Part shown: positions 29,020 to 35,932 of the stretch, in pieces
How positions within the stretch are numbered: position 1 is the first letter of the stretch
Layout of the letters: each line of letters begins with the position of its first letter
DNA from: Tepidiphilus succinatimandens
Lineage (GTDB): Bacteria > Pseudomonadota > Gammaproteobacteria > Burkholderiales > Rhodocyclaceae
Direction: 5' to 3'
Assembly: GCF_006503695.1 (NCBI RefSeq)
Contig: NZ_SBIK01000001.1
Span: 225,759-289,758 of the forward strand
DNA: 64,000 bases
Notes under the pieces: generated by a model
What the model was told of the DNA's origin: nothing
The model's input: only the letters and a program-made list of their open reading frames with translations
Databases searched by the model: none
Program-made: the position numbers and the translations under genes

Positions 29020-31349
29020 CAGGCAAGCCCTCCGTCAATCATGGAAGCGCGGCGGGCCAGCGCATCGCGCCGCGCAGATTCGGCCAGCGCGCGCTCGACC
29101 TCGCGGCGCACGGCGGCGGCGATGTCGTTGGCAGCCTCTGGGGTAGCCGGGCCGTTGAGGTTGACCGTGACCTGAATGGCCGCAGGTGCAGCGGTTGGCG
29201 ACGAAGCTTGCGCAGGCTGCGGCATCTGCACGATCGGCTGCGTCATCACAGGCTGCGGCATCTGCACGATCGGCTGCGTCATCACAGGCTGCGGAACGGA
29301 GAATGCGGAATTTTCGCCCAACATCAGGCCGCCAGCAGCGATCGGCACCGCAAGCCCGGTCGCTACGCTGCGCATGGCGGCCAGCGGCAGCCCTGCAGTG
29401 CGCTCGATGCCCTGAGATAGTCCATCCATGAGGTGTCCGCCGATCTCTGCAAACACGCGGCTTGGTGAGTTGATGCCCAGCATGCCGCGTACCGTGTCGG
29501 CGATCCCGCTGGCAATGCTTGATATGCCGTCTTTGAGCGCTTGCCAGCGTTCGCGGATGCCGTTGATAAACCCATCTATCAGATCTCGCCCAATCTGCAT
29601 GATCTGTGATGGGATTGCGCTCATCCACTCGACCACGGCCATGGCGCCCGCCTTGATCTCGTCCCAATGCTGAATCACCTGACCGACGGGCGTCATGTTC
29701 AAAAACGCCCACTTCAGGGCATCGGCCACGGTCTGGCCGGCGGATTGGAGCCATTGCCACGTGGCGGCCAGAGCCGCCTTGACCGTATCCCAGTTGCGCC
29801 AAATGAGATAGGCCGCACCGGCGATGGCAGTGATCGCCAGGCCGATGGGGTTCATCAGTAGCGCGCGCCCAAGCCAGAGGATGGCGCGTCCGGCAGCAAG
29901 CAGCGCGGTTTTGAGTGTGCCCCCGATGGCCGTCGCTGCCGCGCCGGCGTGGAATGCCAGCGCCCGCAATGGCGCGCCGGAGTTGGCGATTTCAAATGCC
30001 ACCTTGGCGGCGGTGGTGGCAGCGAAGGCCAGCCGCAGCCTTCCCAACACGGCGATGAGCGTGCCGATGCCACCCACCACCGCCGACACCCCGGAGAGCG
30101 TAACCGAGAGCGCGCCGAACACGGCCGCCGCTGCGCCAAGCGCCACCAGGCCGGTGGCGAGCCGACCGGCAAGCTCCTCGTTCTGGTTCATCCACTGCAC
30201 CATCGACGAGAGCCGGTCGATCAGCGCGTCGAGCCACGGCATGGGGGTCGTTTCGAGCTGGATGCGGAATTGTTTCCAGCGCTCGGCCGTGGTGCCCATC
30301 ATGCGCGTGAAATTTCCCTCGATCACGCCGTTGGCGCTGTCAATCTCGGCGACGAGCTTTTTGTAATCGTCGGTGTAGAGCAACAGCGGCTTGATGAAAT
30401 TCTGGACCTGCATGTCGCCGAAGAGCTCGCCGAGCTTGAATTCGTCCCCGCCGGTGGCCTTTTGGACGGCCTTGAGCGTGACCAGGAACGGATCGAGCCC
30501 GCGCTCGCGCGCGGTTTTGAGCAGGCGCGGCAGGTCGATGCCAAACTTGGCGAAGTTCTTCTGCACCTCGGGGGCGGCCAGCTTGACGAGGAAATTTTGC
30601 AGGTTGTTCGCCGCTTCCGCTGCGTCGCCCGCGCCGCGGCGGGCGATCTGCAGCGCCGCCCCAAGGCGTGAGACATTCTCAAGCCCAGTAAACTTTAGCA
30701 CCCCCATGCTTACGCCCAACTTATCGAATTCGCGCGCCATGTCCTTGAGCTCGAATTGCCCAGACTGGCCTGCCACAATAAGGCGCTCGAATGCTGTACG
30801 CATTTGATCAAGCGGCACGAGCATGGAGGTATGAATCGAGTAACCTGTTTTGGCTAGGTCTCCAACTGCGGCCTGTGATGCTGTGGCAACCTCGCCGATT
30901 ATCGGTGTGATGTCCAGCGCCTTGCGCCACTCGAGGCCGGCGGCGATGAGCTGCTCGTTGGCGGCGAGCAGATCGGACGTGAATTGGTTGGTTGCCCGCG
31001 CGGCTTGTTTGATCCGATCGTACATCTCATTGAGTTCGCCGTTGGACATGTTCGCTGTGTTGCCCAGCGCGGCGAGCCGATGTTCCACATCCAGAGCGTT
31101 GCGGGCGTAGCTTTCGAGGCCAAACCCGGTCGCCAGCTGCCCGGCCGCGGCGGCCTGCGCCGAGAGCGTTGCCACGTGGCGCGCGGCGTCAGCTACGCCG
31201 CGCAGCGCCACACTCACCTTTTGGGCTGCGCCATGCGCCTCTTTCATGCGCGCCGCCAGCGCCGCCACCCCGCTTTGCGCCGCGCGCAGCGGTGCGCTAA
31301 GCTGGTCTTTGAGCGTTAATATCGCGGCAATCGACAGGGTGGCGGACAT
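29019..31349 (-). CDS. Tail tape measure protein
   Basis: A 776-aa protein with the TP901-type tape measure core at about residues 80-300 (QAAVGDLAKTGYSIHTSMLVPLD, FGIDLPRLLKTARERG). Hydrophobic helices occur around 400-520, and a C-terminal region holds a phage-tail domain (DLIDGFINGIRERWQALKDG, SPSRVFAEIGGHLMDGLSQG). The ATG at 31349 (MSATLSIAAILTLKDQL) gives the family start. Near the C-terminus a 12-residue unit QPVMTQPIVQMP is repeated. Confidence 0.93.
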   Translation of the reverse strand: MSATLSIAAILTLKDQLSAPLRAAQSGVAALAARMKEAHGAAQKVSVALRGVADAARHVATLSAQAAAAGQLATGFGLESYARNALDVEHRLAALGNTANMSNGELNEMYDRIKQAARATNQFTSDLLAANEQLIAAGLEWRKALDITPIIGEVATASQAAVGDLAKTGYSIHTSMLVPLDQMRTAFERLIVAGQSGQFELKDMAREFDKLGVSMGVLKFTGLENVSRLGAALQIARRGAGDAAEAANNLQNFLVKLAAPEVQKNFAKFGIDLPRLLKTARERGLDPFLVTLKAVQKATGGDEFKLGELFGDMQVQNFIKPLLLYTDDYKKLVAEIDSANGVIEGNFTRMMGTTAERWKQFRIQLETTPMPWLDALIDRLSSMVQWMNQNEELAGRLATGLVALGAAAAVFGALSVTLSGVSAVVGGIGTLIAVLGRLRLAFAATTAAKVAFEIANSGAPLRALAFHAGAAATAIGGTLKTALLAAGRAILWLGRALLMNPIGLAITAIAGAAYLIWRNWDTVKAALAATWQWLQSAGQTVADALKWAFLNMTPVGQVIQHWDEIKAGAMAVVEWMSAIPSQIMQIGRDLIDGFINGIRERWQALKDGISSIASGIADTVRGMLGINSPSRVFAEIGGHLMDGLSQGIERTAGLPLAAMRSVATGLAVPIAAGGLMLGENSAFSVPQPVMTQPIVQMPQPVMTQPIVQMPQPAQASSPTAAPAAIQVTVNLNGPATPEAANDIAAAVRREVERALAESARRDALARRASMIDGGLA
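29213..29294. repeat. 36-bp tandem repeat in the tape measure gene
   Basis: Two identical 36-bp units (29213-29248, 29249-29284) and a partial third. They encode the repeated residues QPVMTQPIVQMP. The repeat is in frame and could change copy number by slippage. Confidence 0.85.
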
Positions 31350-31530
31350 GCTCGAATCAATCCTTTCGTATGCCAACGATCACGCGTGGGCGGGCTGGAC
31401 TCTGGTGGGGCTGCTGTTTGCGCCGCCCATGCTGATCAGCCTGGCGCAGGGGGAGCGTGGAATCTCGCCCATCGGCACGATGTTGGGCTGGTGGGCTCTA
31501 CTGCTCATCGTTGCGCTCCTGCTTGCCTAG
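31348..31530 (+). CDS. Small two-helix membrane protein in the gpE-tape measure gap
   Basis: A 60-aa plus-strand frame starting MLESILSYANDHAWAGWTLV, with two predicted membrane helices (WTLVGLLFAPPMLISLA and GTMLGWWALLLIVALLLA) and a short loop. It fills the unusual 177-bp gap between the tail chaperone and tape measure genes, on the opposite strand. A weak ribosome site (AGGGTGG) precedes it. It may be a real small membrane protein such as a holin-type or exclusion protein. No family is recognised. Confidence 0.45.
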   Translation: MLESILSYANDHAWAGWTLVGLLFAPPMLISLAQGERGISPIGTMLGWWALLLIVALLLA

Positions 31531-31915
31531 GCTGTTGCGCCGCGCGACTTGATCGCCCGCTCGGCGCGCCGCACCCAGTCCATGAACTCGTCGAGATCCA
31601 TCGCGCGGCCCACCTCCGGCGGCCAGTGGTAGGCCAGCGCCAGCAGCTCAAGGCCGTCCATGGGCGCGATCAGTCGTTTCCCAGCATTTCGGCCACCGCT
31701 TTGGACGCGGCAGCGAAATCTGCGGCGTCGAGCTCGCGCACCTGATCCGGCGTCCATTCGGCGAGGTTGGCGATCAGCGCGACGGTCTTGGCAGTCTCGC
31801 CGGGCACTTTGTCGATGGCCTCGAGGTCGCGCACCTTGGGACGGCGCAGGCGCAGCACGCCAATGGAGGCGCCGTTGAGGGTCACGGGTTCGCGCAGGGT
31901 GATTTCGATCATCAT
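31527..31915 (-). CDS. Frameshifted tail assembly chaperone (E + E' product)
   Basis: The -1 product joins the gpE-like frame (31670-31915) at GGGAAAC to a second frame ending at 31527. The second part reads KRLIAPMDGLELLALAYHWPPEVGRAMDLDEFMDWVRRAERAIKSRGATA, which matches GpE' tail proteins (HWP, then a D/E-rich MDLDEFMDW). In P2 and lambda a programmed shift makes a small share of such fusions, which chaperone the tape measure during tail assembly. The shift is inferred from the heptamer and the two overlapping frames. Confidence 0.8.
31670..31915 (-). CDS. Tail assembly protein gpE-like
   Basis: An 81-aa protein MIEITLREPVTLNGASIGVLRLRRPKVRDLEAIDKV with an acidic helical C-half, the pattern of the Mu gp41/P2 gpE tail assembly family. 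It ends MLGND three codons past the slippery GGGAAAC. It immediately follows the small protein gene at 31916. Confidence 0.9.
   Translation of the reverse strand: MMIEITLREPVTLNGASIGVLRLRRPKVRDLEAIDKVPGETAKTVALIANLAEWTPDQVRELDAADFAAASKAVAEMLGND
31676..31682 (-). promoter_or_regulatory. Programmed -1 frameshift heptamer GGGAAAC
   Basis: The minus strand reads CTG GGA AAC GAC TGA. GGGAAAC fits the X XXY YYZ rule in the zero frame, just before the stop. Slipping by -1 enters the E' frame directly. This is the place where P2- and lambda-type tail chaperones shift. Confidence 0.8.
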
Positions 31916-32146
31916 TCAAACCTCCTTCGATGGGCGTTTGCGGGATGGTTTGCCCGCATTCGATGCGACGATGGCGTTGTCGTCGGCGTCCGGCGGCGTG
32001 GCATCAGACAGCCGCACGATGCCGCGGCGCGCCAGCGCCTGGGCAGTGTCCGCGTCGAGCGTGAGCGTCTCGCCCGTGATGAGTGCGCGCCGTGGCAGCC
32101 ACCATCCGCCGACCAGTACGGTTACGGTTACGGTCACGGTATCCAC
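31916..32146 (-). CDS. Small phage protein after tail tube gene
   Basis: A 76-aa protein, GTG start at 32146 one base after the tube stop. It reads VDTVTVTVTVLVGGWWLPRRALITGETLTLDADTAQALARRGIVRLSD, an SH3-like or tail-adaptor style sequence, with a Ser/Lys/Arg tail. The N-terminal VTVTVT comes from tandem GTAACC hexamers at about 32119-32143. An upstream ATG at 32167 lies inside the tube gene and is less likely. The function is unknown. Confidence 0.65.
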   Translation of the reverse strand: MDTVTVTVTVLVGGWWLPRRALITGETLTLDADTAQALARRGIVRLSDATPPDADDNAIVASNAGKPSRKRPSKEV

Positions 32147-32147
32147 A

Positions 32148-32654
32148 TCACACCCCCAGCGCCGCACGCATGGCCTGGAGTTGATCCTGACCGTTGATGA
32201 CGGCGACCATGTTCACGGGGTCGATCTCGTGCAGCGTGCGGCCATCGATGTCCAATTTGTAGTAGTGGATCATCGCCGAGGCTTTCAGGTCACTGGCTTC
32301 GCCCGGTTTCCATGCGTCCGGCTCGAACGACAGCACCGCGCGCAGCGTGATCTCGATCGGGCGCGTGGTGCCGTCGTAATCCACCATGGCCCCGGTGAAT
32401 CGCAGTTGCACCAGATTGCCCGGGACCACGGAAAACTGTACGAGCAGGTCCGGGTCGTAGCCGGTGAGAGTGAAACTCGCCTCGAGCTTTTCGACGGCGC
32501 CCATCGGGATGGACACCTCGGCGCCCATGCCGCCAGCCTTGTACTCGCGCACGACGGGGGCGAGCTTTGGCGGGCTGAACTCGGCCACGCGGCCGAGATA
32601 CCCTTTGCCGGCCACGAATGCAGAGAGGTTGGAGAGAATGTGCTGAATGGCCAT
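32148..32654 (-). CDS. Major tail tube protein (FII family)
   Basis: A 168-aa protein of the P2 FII family: LSAFVAGKGYLGRVAEFSPPKLAPVVREYKAGGMGAEVSIPMG, then FTLTGYDPDLL and IEITLRAVLSFEPDAWKPGEASDLKASAMIHYYKLDIDGRTLHEIDPVNM. It forms the inner tube of the contractile tail. It lies 12 bp after the sheath gene. Confidence 0.95.
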   Translation of the reverse strand: MAIQHILSNLSAFVAGKGYLGRVAEFSPPKLAPVVREYKAGGMGAEVSIPMGAVEKLEASFTLTGYDPDLLVQFSVVPGNLVQLRFTGAMVDYDGTTRPIEITLRAVLSFEPDAWKPGEASDLKASAMIHYYKLDIDGRTLHEIDPVNMVAVINGQDQLQAMRAALGV

Positions 32655-32666
32655 GTCTGCCTCCTA

Positions 32667-33830
32667 TCAGGCGGTGAAGATTTCGGCGGCATAATCGGCC
32701 ACCAAGTGAGAGCGGAACGTCACGCGCTCAGCCGGAGCGGGCGGGGTGAAGTCGAAATCGAAATACACCCGGCCCGCTGCGATGTTGGCCGGGGTGTTGA
32801 GCTCCTCGTCGAGCCAGCAGCGGCCGCCGAGGATGGCCCCTAGGCTCTTCAGGTGTCGCAGGTAGGCGTTGACGGATTCCTGCACGTCGCGCACGTAGGC
32901 CTTGCCGATGGCGCGATCCACTGCCCACAGGTGCGCCTGCAACAGCGACTCGTGGATCATGTCCGCCGTGCGACGAACCGAGAGGAACGACCATTTAGGA
33001 TCGCTCGAGCAGGTGCGGTTGCCCCATAGGCGGATGCCCTGCTCGGTGATCAGCGTGGCCACGCCGTGCTCGTTGAGCAGGTTTGATTCTGAATCTGCGC
33101 GGCCAAGGCCGAAGTCGATGGGGCGCGCAGGGCGCTCGATGCCAAGAAGCGGGTTGTTGGAAGGAGACCACCAAAAACCGCGCTCGTTGTCGATCTTGGC
33201 GATCAGCCCGGCGACATGGGGCGATGCCGGCACCACCGCGCCGTCGGACACCGCCCACGGATCGATGAGGTAGGCGCGCGAGCTGTCGAACTGTGCGCGG
33301 TAGGCGATGGCGTCCGGCGTGGTTTCGTTTGGTCCGTCGAGTAGCGCCGCGGCGCGCAGTTTTTCGGCCTGCGCGATGAGCGCATCGGCGACCAGTTTGT
33401 GTTGCGAAAACCCCGGCGCGAGCAGGATGCGCGGCGTCACCCCCAGCACAGATCGCGCCGTCTCCAGCGCCGCGATGCCCGTGCGCTCGCCGGTCGTGGT
33501 ATCCATCCCCCCAATGATCGCTGCCAGCCGCTCGTCTGGCGTGGTATTGGGGTCATCGGCCACATCATCGACGCGGATGAGGACGATGAGTGGCGCGTAC
33601 CCCTGCGCGTGGATCGATCGCACTGCAGACGGCAGCGTGCCAGCGGTGCCCAGCCCGGCCGCGCTACGCGGCGTGATCAGGAGCACGGGCACGTTGAGCG
33701 GGAATGCGCTGGCGGTAGCGTCTGGCGCGGTGCCGATCAACCCGATGACGCTCGAGCGAGCGGTCTGAATGGGGCGGATGCCGTCGTCGATCTCGACGAC
33801 CTCGACGCCGTGGTGAAAGTTTGTGGGCAT
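32667..33830 (-). CDS. Tail sheath protein (FI family)
   Basis: A 387-aa contractile sheath protein: FHHGVEVVEIDDGIRPIQTARSSVIGLIGTAP at the N-terminus and RLWGNRTCSSDPKWSFLSVRRTADMIHESLLQA with RCWLDEELNTPANIAAGRVYFDFDFTPP at the C-terminus, as in P2 FI. The ATG at 33830 follows AAGGAGAATG. Confidence 0.96.
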   Translation of the reverse strand: MPTNFHHGVEVVEIDDGIRPIQTARSSVIGLIGTAPDATASAFPLNVPVLLITPRSAAGLGTAGTLPSAVRSIHAQGYAPLIVLIRVDDVADDPNTTPDERLAAIIGGMDTTTGERTGIAALETARSVLGVTPRILLAPGFSQHKLVADALIAQAEKLRAAALLDGPNETTPDAIAYRAQFDSSRAYLIDPWAVSDGAVVPASPHVAGLIAKIDNERGFWWSPSNNPLLGIERPARPIDFGLGRADSESNLLNEHGVATLITEQGIRLWGNRTCSSDPKWSFLSVRRTADMIHESLLQAHLWAVDRAIGKAYVRDVQESVNAYLRHLKSLGAILGGRCWLDEELNTPANIAAGRVYFDFDFTPPAPAERVTFRSHLVADYAAEIFTA

Positions 33831-33856
33831 GTCATTCTCCTTGGATGATGCGACCG

Positions 33857-34270
33857 TTACAGACCAGCCGCCGTAATGAACAGTTTGTCCATCTGCTCGT
33901 CGGACAAGCCGATCTTGGCCGAAAACATCGCGATGAGCGATGAATCCCGGCGCACTTCGTTGGCGTAATCCCACTCGATGCGAGCGGCTTTGCCTTCGTC
34001 CCCGGCCAGGGACGCGATGGCCGCGTCGATCTGATCGAGCAGACTGGCCTGCAGCAAGGCAAGCCGCGCTTGCCGCATGGTCACGGCCTCCGGAACCTTC
34101 GGCGCAGGCGGTGCAGCCTGCACCACTTCCCACCGATCACCGCGCCAGAAACAGCCGGACGTGGCAGGGTCGAAATCCGGCGGCGGCACGTTGGTGGTTC
34201 CCATCCAGTCTGCCACGCGGTCGGTACGGATCAGTTCGGCGGTGGCTGGGTTGTACGCGTACAGGGTCAT
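33857..34270 (-). CDS. Tail fibre assembly-like protein
   Basis: A 137-aa protein MTLYAYNPATAELIRTDRVADWMGTT, with PPDFDPATSGCFWRGDRWEVV and a helical C-half (MRQARLALLQASLLDQIDAAIASLAG). This layout is typical of tail-fibre assembly/chaperone proteins coded next to fibre genes in Mu- and P2-like phages. Its start overlaps the reverse transcriptase stop by ATGA, so DGR and chaperone are co-transcribed. Confidence 0.75.
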   Translation of the reverse strand: MTLYAYNPATAELIRTDRVADWMGTTNVPPPDFDPATSGCFWRGDRWEVVQAAPPAPKVPEAVTMRQARLALLQASLLDQIDAAIASLAGDEGKAARIEWDYANEVRRDSSLIAMFSAKIGLSDEQMDKLFITAAGL

Positions 34271-35238
34271 GCTGTTACTCCCATTCGGTTGAGCAGGTTG
34301 TAGGTATTGGCCCATCGCGCGTGACCGCGCCACGACGCGAGGAATTTTTCGAGCGATTCGGCATCGCCGTACTTTCGGTAACGAGCAATCTTGCGCTTTG
34401 CCATTGCTACGGATCGGCGGCGCAACAGCTTGTGGGTCGGCCAAATGCGGTACCCGCAGAAATTTGCACCCATGCTGGCCGGTTGCACCGACCAGTGCGA
34501 GAATCTCAGACCCATCGTGGATGCGGCAAAACTCCCCATGAGGACGTGCAGCAGGCGCATGGCCTCGGCGCTATGGCCGATGACCACCACGTCGTCCATG
34601 TACCTGGCGAACGAGGTAATACCAATACGGTGCACCAGCCATCGGTCGAGAATATGGCCGTAAATGTTCGCGGCAAGCTGGCTGGTCAGGTTGCCGATAG
34701 GAACCCCCTTGCCGTCGGCCGGGATGAATGTCTCTATCAGGTCGAGCGTGCGCCGGCAGGCGATCTTTCGGCGAATCTCCTGATGCAAAACAGACCGGTC
34801 GATGCTGGCGAAGTACCTGGAAAAATCGGTTTTGAGCACCCATGCGTTGGGGGTCTTGCGCAGCATGGCCTGCACGGCAATGGCTGCCAGATGCGTCCCC
34901 TTGCCACGGCGGCAGGCGTAGCTTTGCGGCAGGAACACGCGATCGAAAATTGGCTCGATGACGTTGCACAGCGCGTGCTGGACGACGCGATCCACGAACG
35001 GCATCGCGCTGATCTGGCGCGGTTTTGGCTCGTGAATCATGAATCGGCGAGGCTCGCCCGGCACGTAGCTGCCCGCCTGCAGCATTTCTTCGAGTCGAGC
35101 TATGTTGGCCGCCTCGTTTTGGCGGAATCGCAGATAGCCAACGGTGTCGCGCTTGCCCTGCGCAGCCTTGCGGTACGCGCGCCACAAATTGTCGCGACTG
35201 ACCACTGCATCAAAAACGTTTTTGTGTCTTTTTCCCAT
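34267..35238 (-). CDS. DGR reverse transcriptase
   Basis: A 323-aa reverse transcriptase. Motif A is KTDFSRYFASID (D138). The segment IGNLTSQ at 181-187 is the form typical of DGR and group-II-like enzymes, and the catalytic box is YMDD at 213-216. The N-terminal half contains PFVDRVVQHALCNVIEPIFDRVF and SYACRRGKGTHLA. Length and order match Bordetella phage BPP-1 bRT. It copies the TR RNA into cDNA with errors at adenines. The ATG at 35238 is taken; the longer open frame upstream translates the TR and avd regions and is not a gene. Confidence 0.95.
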   Translation of the reverse strand: MGKRHKNVFDAVVSRDNLWRAYRKAAQGKRDTVGYLRFRQNEAANIARLEEMLQAGSYVPGEPRRFMIHEPKPRQISAMPFVDRVVQHALCNVIEPIFDRVFLPQSYACRRGKGTHLAAIAVQAMLRKTPNAWVLKTDFSRYFASIDRSVLHQEIRRKIACRRTLDLIETFIPADGKGVPIGNLTSQLAANIYGHILDRWLVHRIGITSFARYMDDVVVIGHSAEAMRLLHVLMGSFAASTMGLRFSHWSVQPASMGANFCGYRIWPTHKLLRRRSVAMAKRKIARYRKYGDAESLEKFLASWRGHARWANTYNLLNRMGVTA

Positions 35239-35388
35239 GGGAATAGCCGGCGCGGCTTTCGGTCGGTGACCTACTCGCCGTTCTCCGGACCTCGTAGTGT
35301 GTTTGCCGAAGCCGGCAGGAGTGTGCTGACCATCATGTGAAGGTCCGCCGCGGACGCCGTGGCAGCCGCGGCGTGGGTGTTGCTGATC

Positions 35389-35502
35389 GTCACAGGCGGC
35401 GCGCAGGCCAATGTTCCAGTTCGAGTTCCACGCCGCGTTGTTCCAGTTGGAACAGCGGGACCCGGACGAGGCCGCGTTGTTGCGGTCGCCGCCGAAAAGT
35501 TT
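35389..35502 (-). repeat. DGR template repeat (TR)
   Basis: Non-coding copy of the VR. Bases 35389-35499 align with 35948-36058 (offset 559) with 8 differences, all at A on the minus strand (35414, 35415, 35421, 35439, 35442, 35448, 35478, 35486). Read in the VR frame it gives AAC codons where VR has Tyr, Asp or Pro (SNWNNAAW against SYWYYAAW). It starts 10-13 bp after the avd-like stop and lies 150 bp before the reverse transcriptase start, as in BPP-1. It is part of the RNA template. Confidence 0.95.
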
Positions 35503-35512
35503 AATCACACCC

Positions 35513-35884
35513 CTACCGCTTTTGCGCATGGCGAATCCATCCTCCCAGCATGGCTCCAGTCTCGGCGAGATGGACGGACGCCACCTCGTACTGGCGACGG
35601 GACACCAGCTTGCGAGCCGGGTCCGCCATAAATCGCAAAAGTCCTTTGATGTGCGCAAGGCCGGCGTCGGCGACATACGCGCGCGACACCTGACTGCTCT
35701 TCGCTGCATCGTAAAAAAGCCTGTACTGCTCAAACAAGGCCGTGAGCATCGCATCACGCAGTACCCGGTGCTTGTGGCTCATGTTGAGCAACAGCGGGTA
35801 CAGATAATTGACCGCGCCCTCGTACCGCTCGACGATGGCCAGTACGGGCCCTGGGGCATGATCAGCGATGACAGTCATATTCAT
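35513..35884 (-). CDS. avd: Avd-like DGR accessory protein
   Basis: A 123-aa, largely helical protein (YEGAVNYLYPLLLNMSHKHRVLRDAMLTALFEQYRLFYDAA, then AYVADAGLAHIKGLLRFMADPARKL and YEVASVHLAETGAMLGGWIRH). Size, helical pattern, basic character and position between VR and TR match Avd of BPP-1, a pentameric RNA-binding partner of the reverse transcriptase. A second ATG is 6 bases in. Family by position and pattern; no search was possible. Confidence 0.9.
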   Translation of the reverse strand: MNMTVIADHAPGPVLAIVERYEGAVNYLYPLLLNMSHKHRVLRDAMLTALFEQYRLFYDAAKSSQVSRAYVADAGLAHIKGLLRFMADPARKLVSRRQYEVASVHLAETGAMLGGWIRHAQKR

Positions 35885-35913
35885 TCAATCCCTTGCGCCT
35901 TGTTTTTGCGGTC

Positions 35914-35927
35914 GCGGTCGCTTCCGC
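35914..35927. repeat. Short GC-rich inverted repeat downstream of VR
   Basis: GCGG-TCGCTT-CCGC lies just after the stop of the variable protein, in the position where BPP-1 has a hairpin or cruciform needed for efficient retrohoming. The stem is only 4 bp, so the analogy is tentative. Confidence 0.35.
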
Positions 35928-35932
35928 TCCCG

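Noticed and set aside
34267-35757. Longer reverse transcriptase starting at 35757
   Set aside because: The extra N-terminal part translates the TR and the avd region in a wrong frame. The RT family start is MGKRHKN at 35238.
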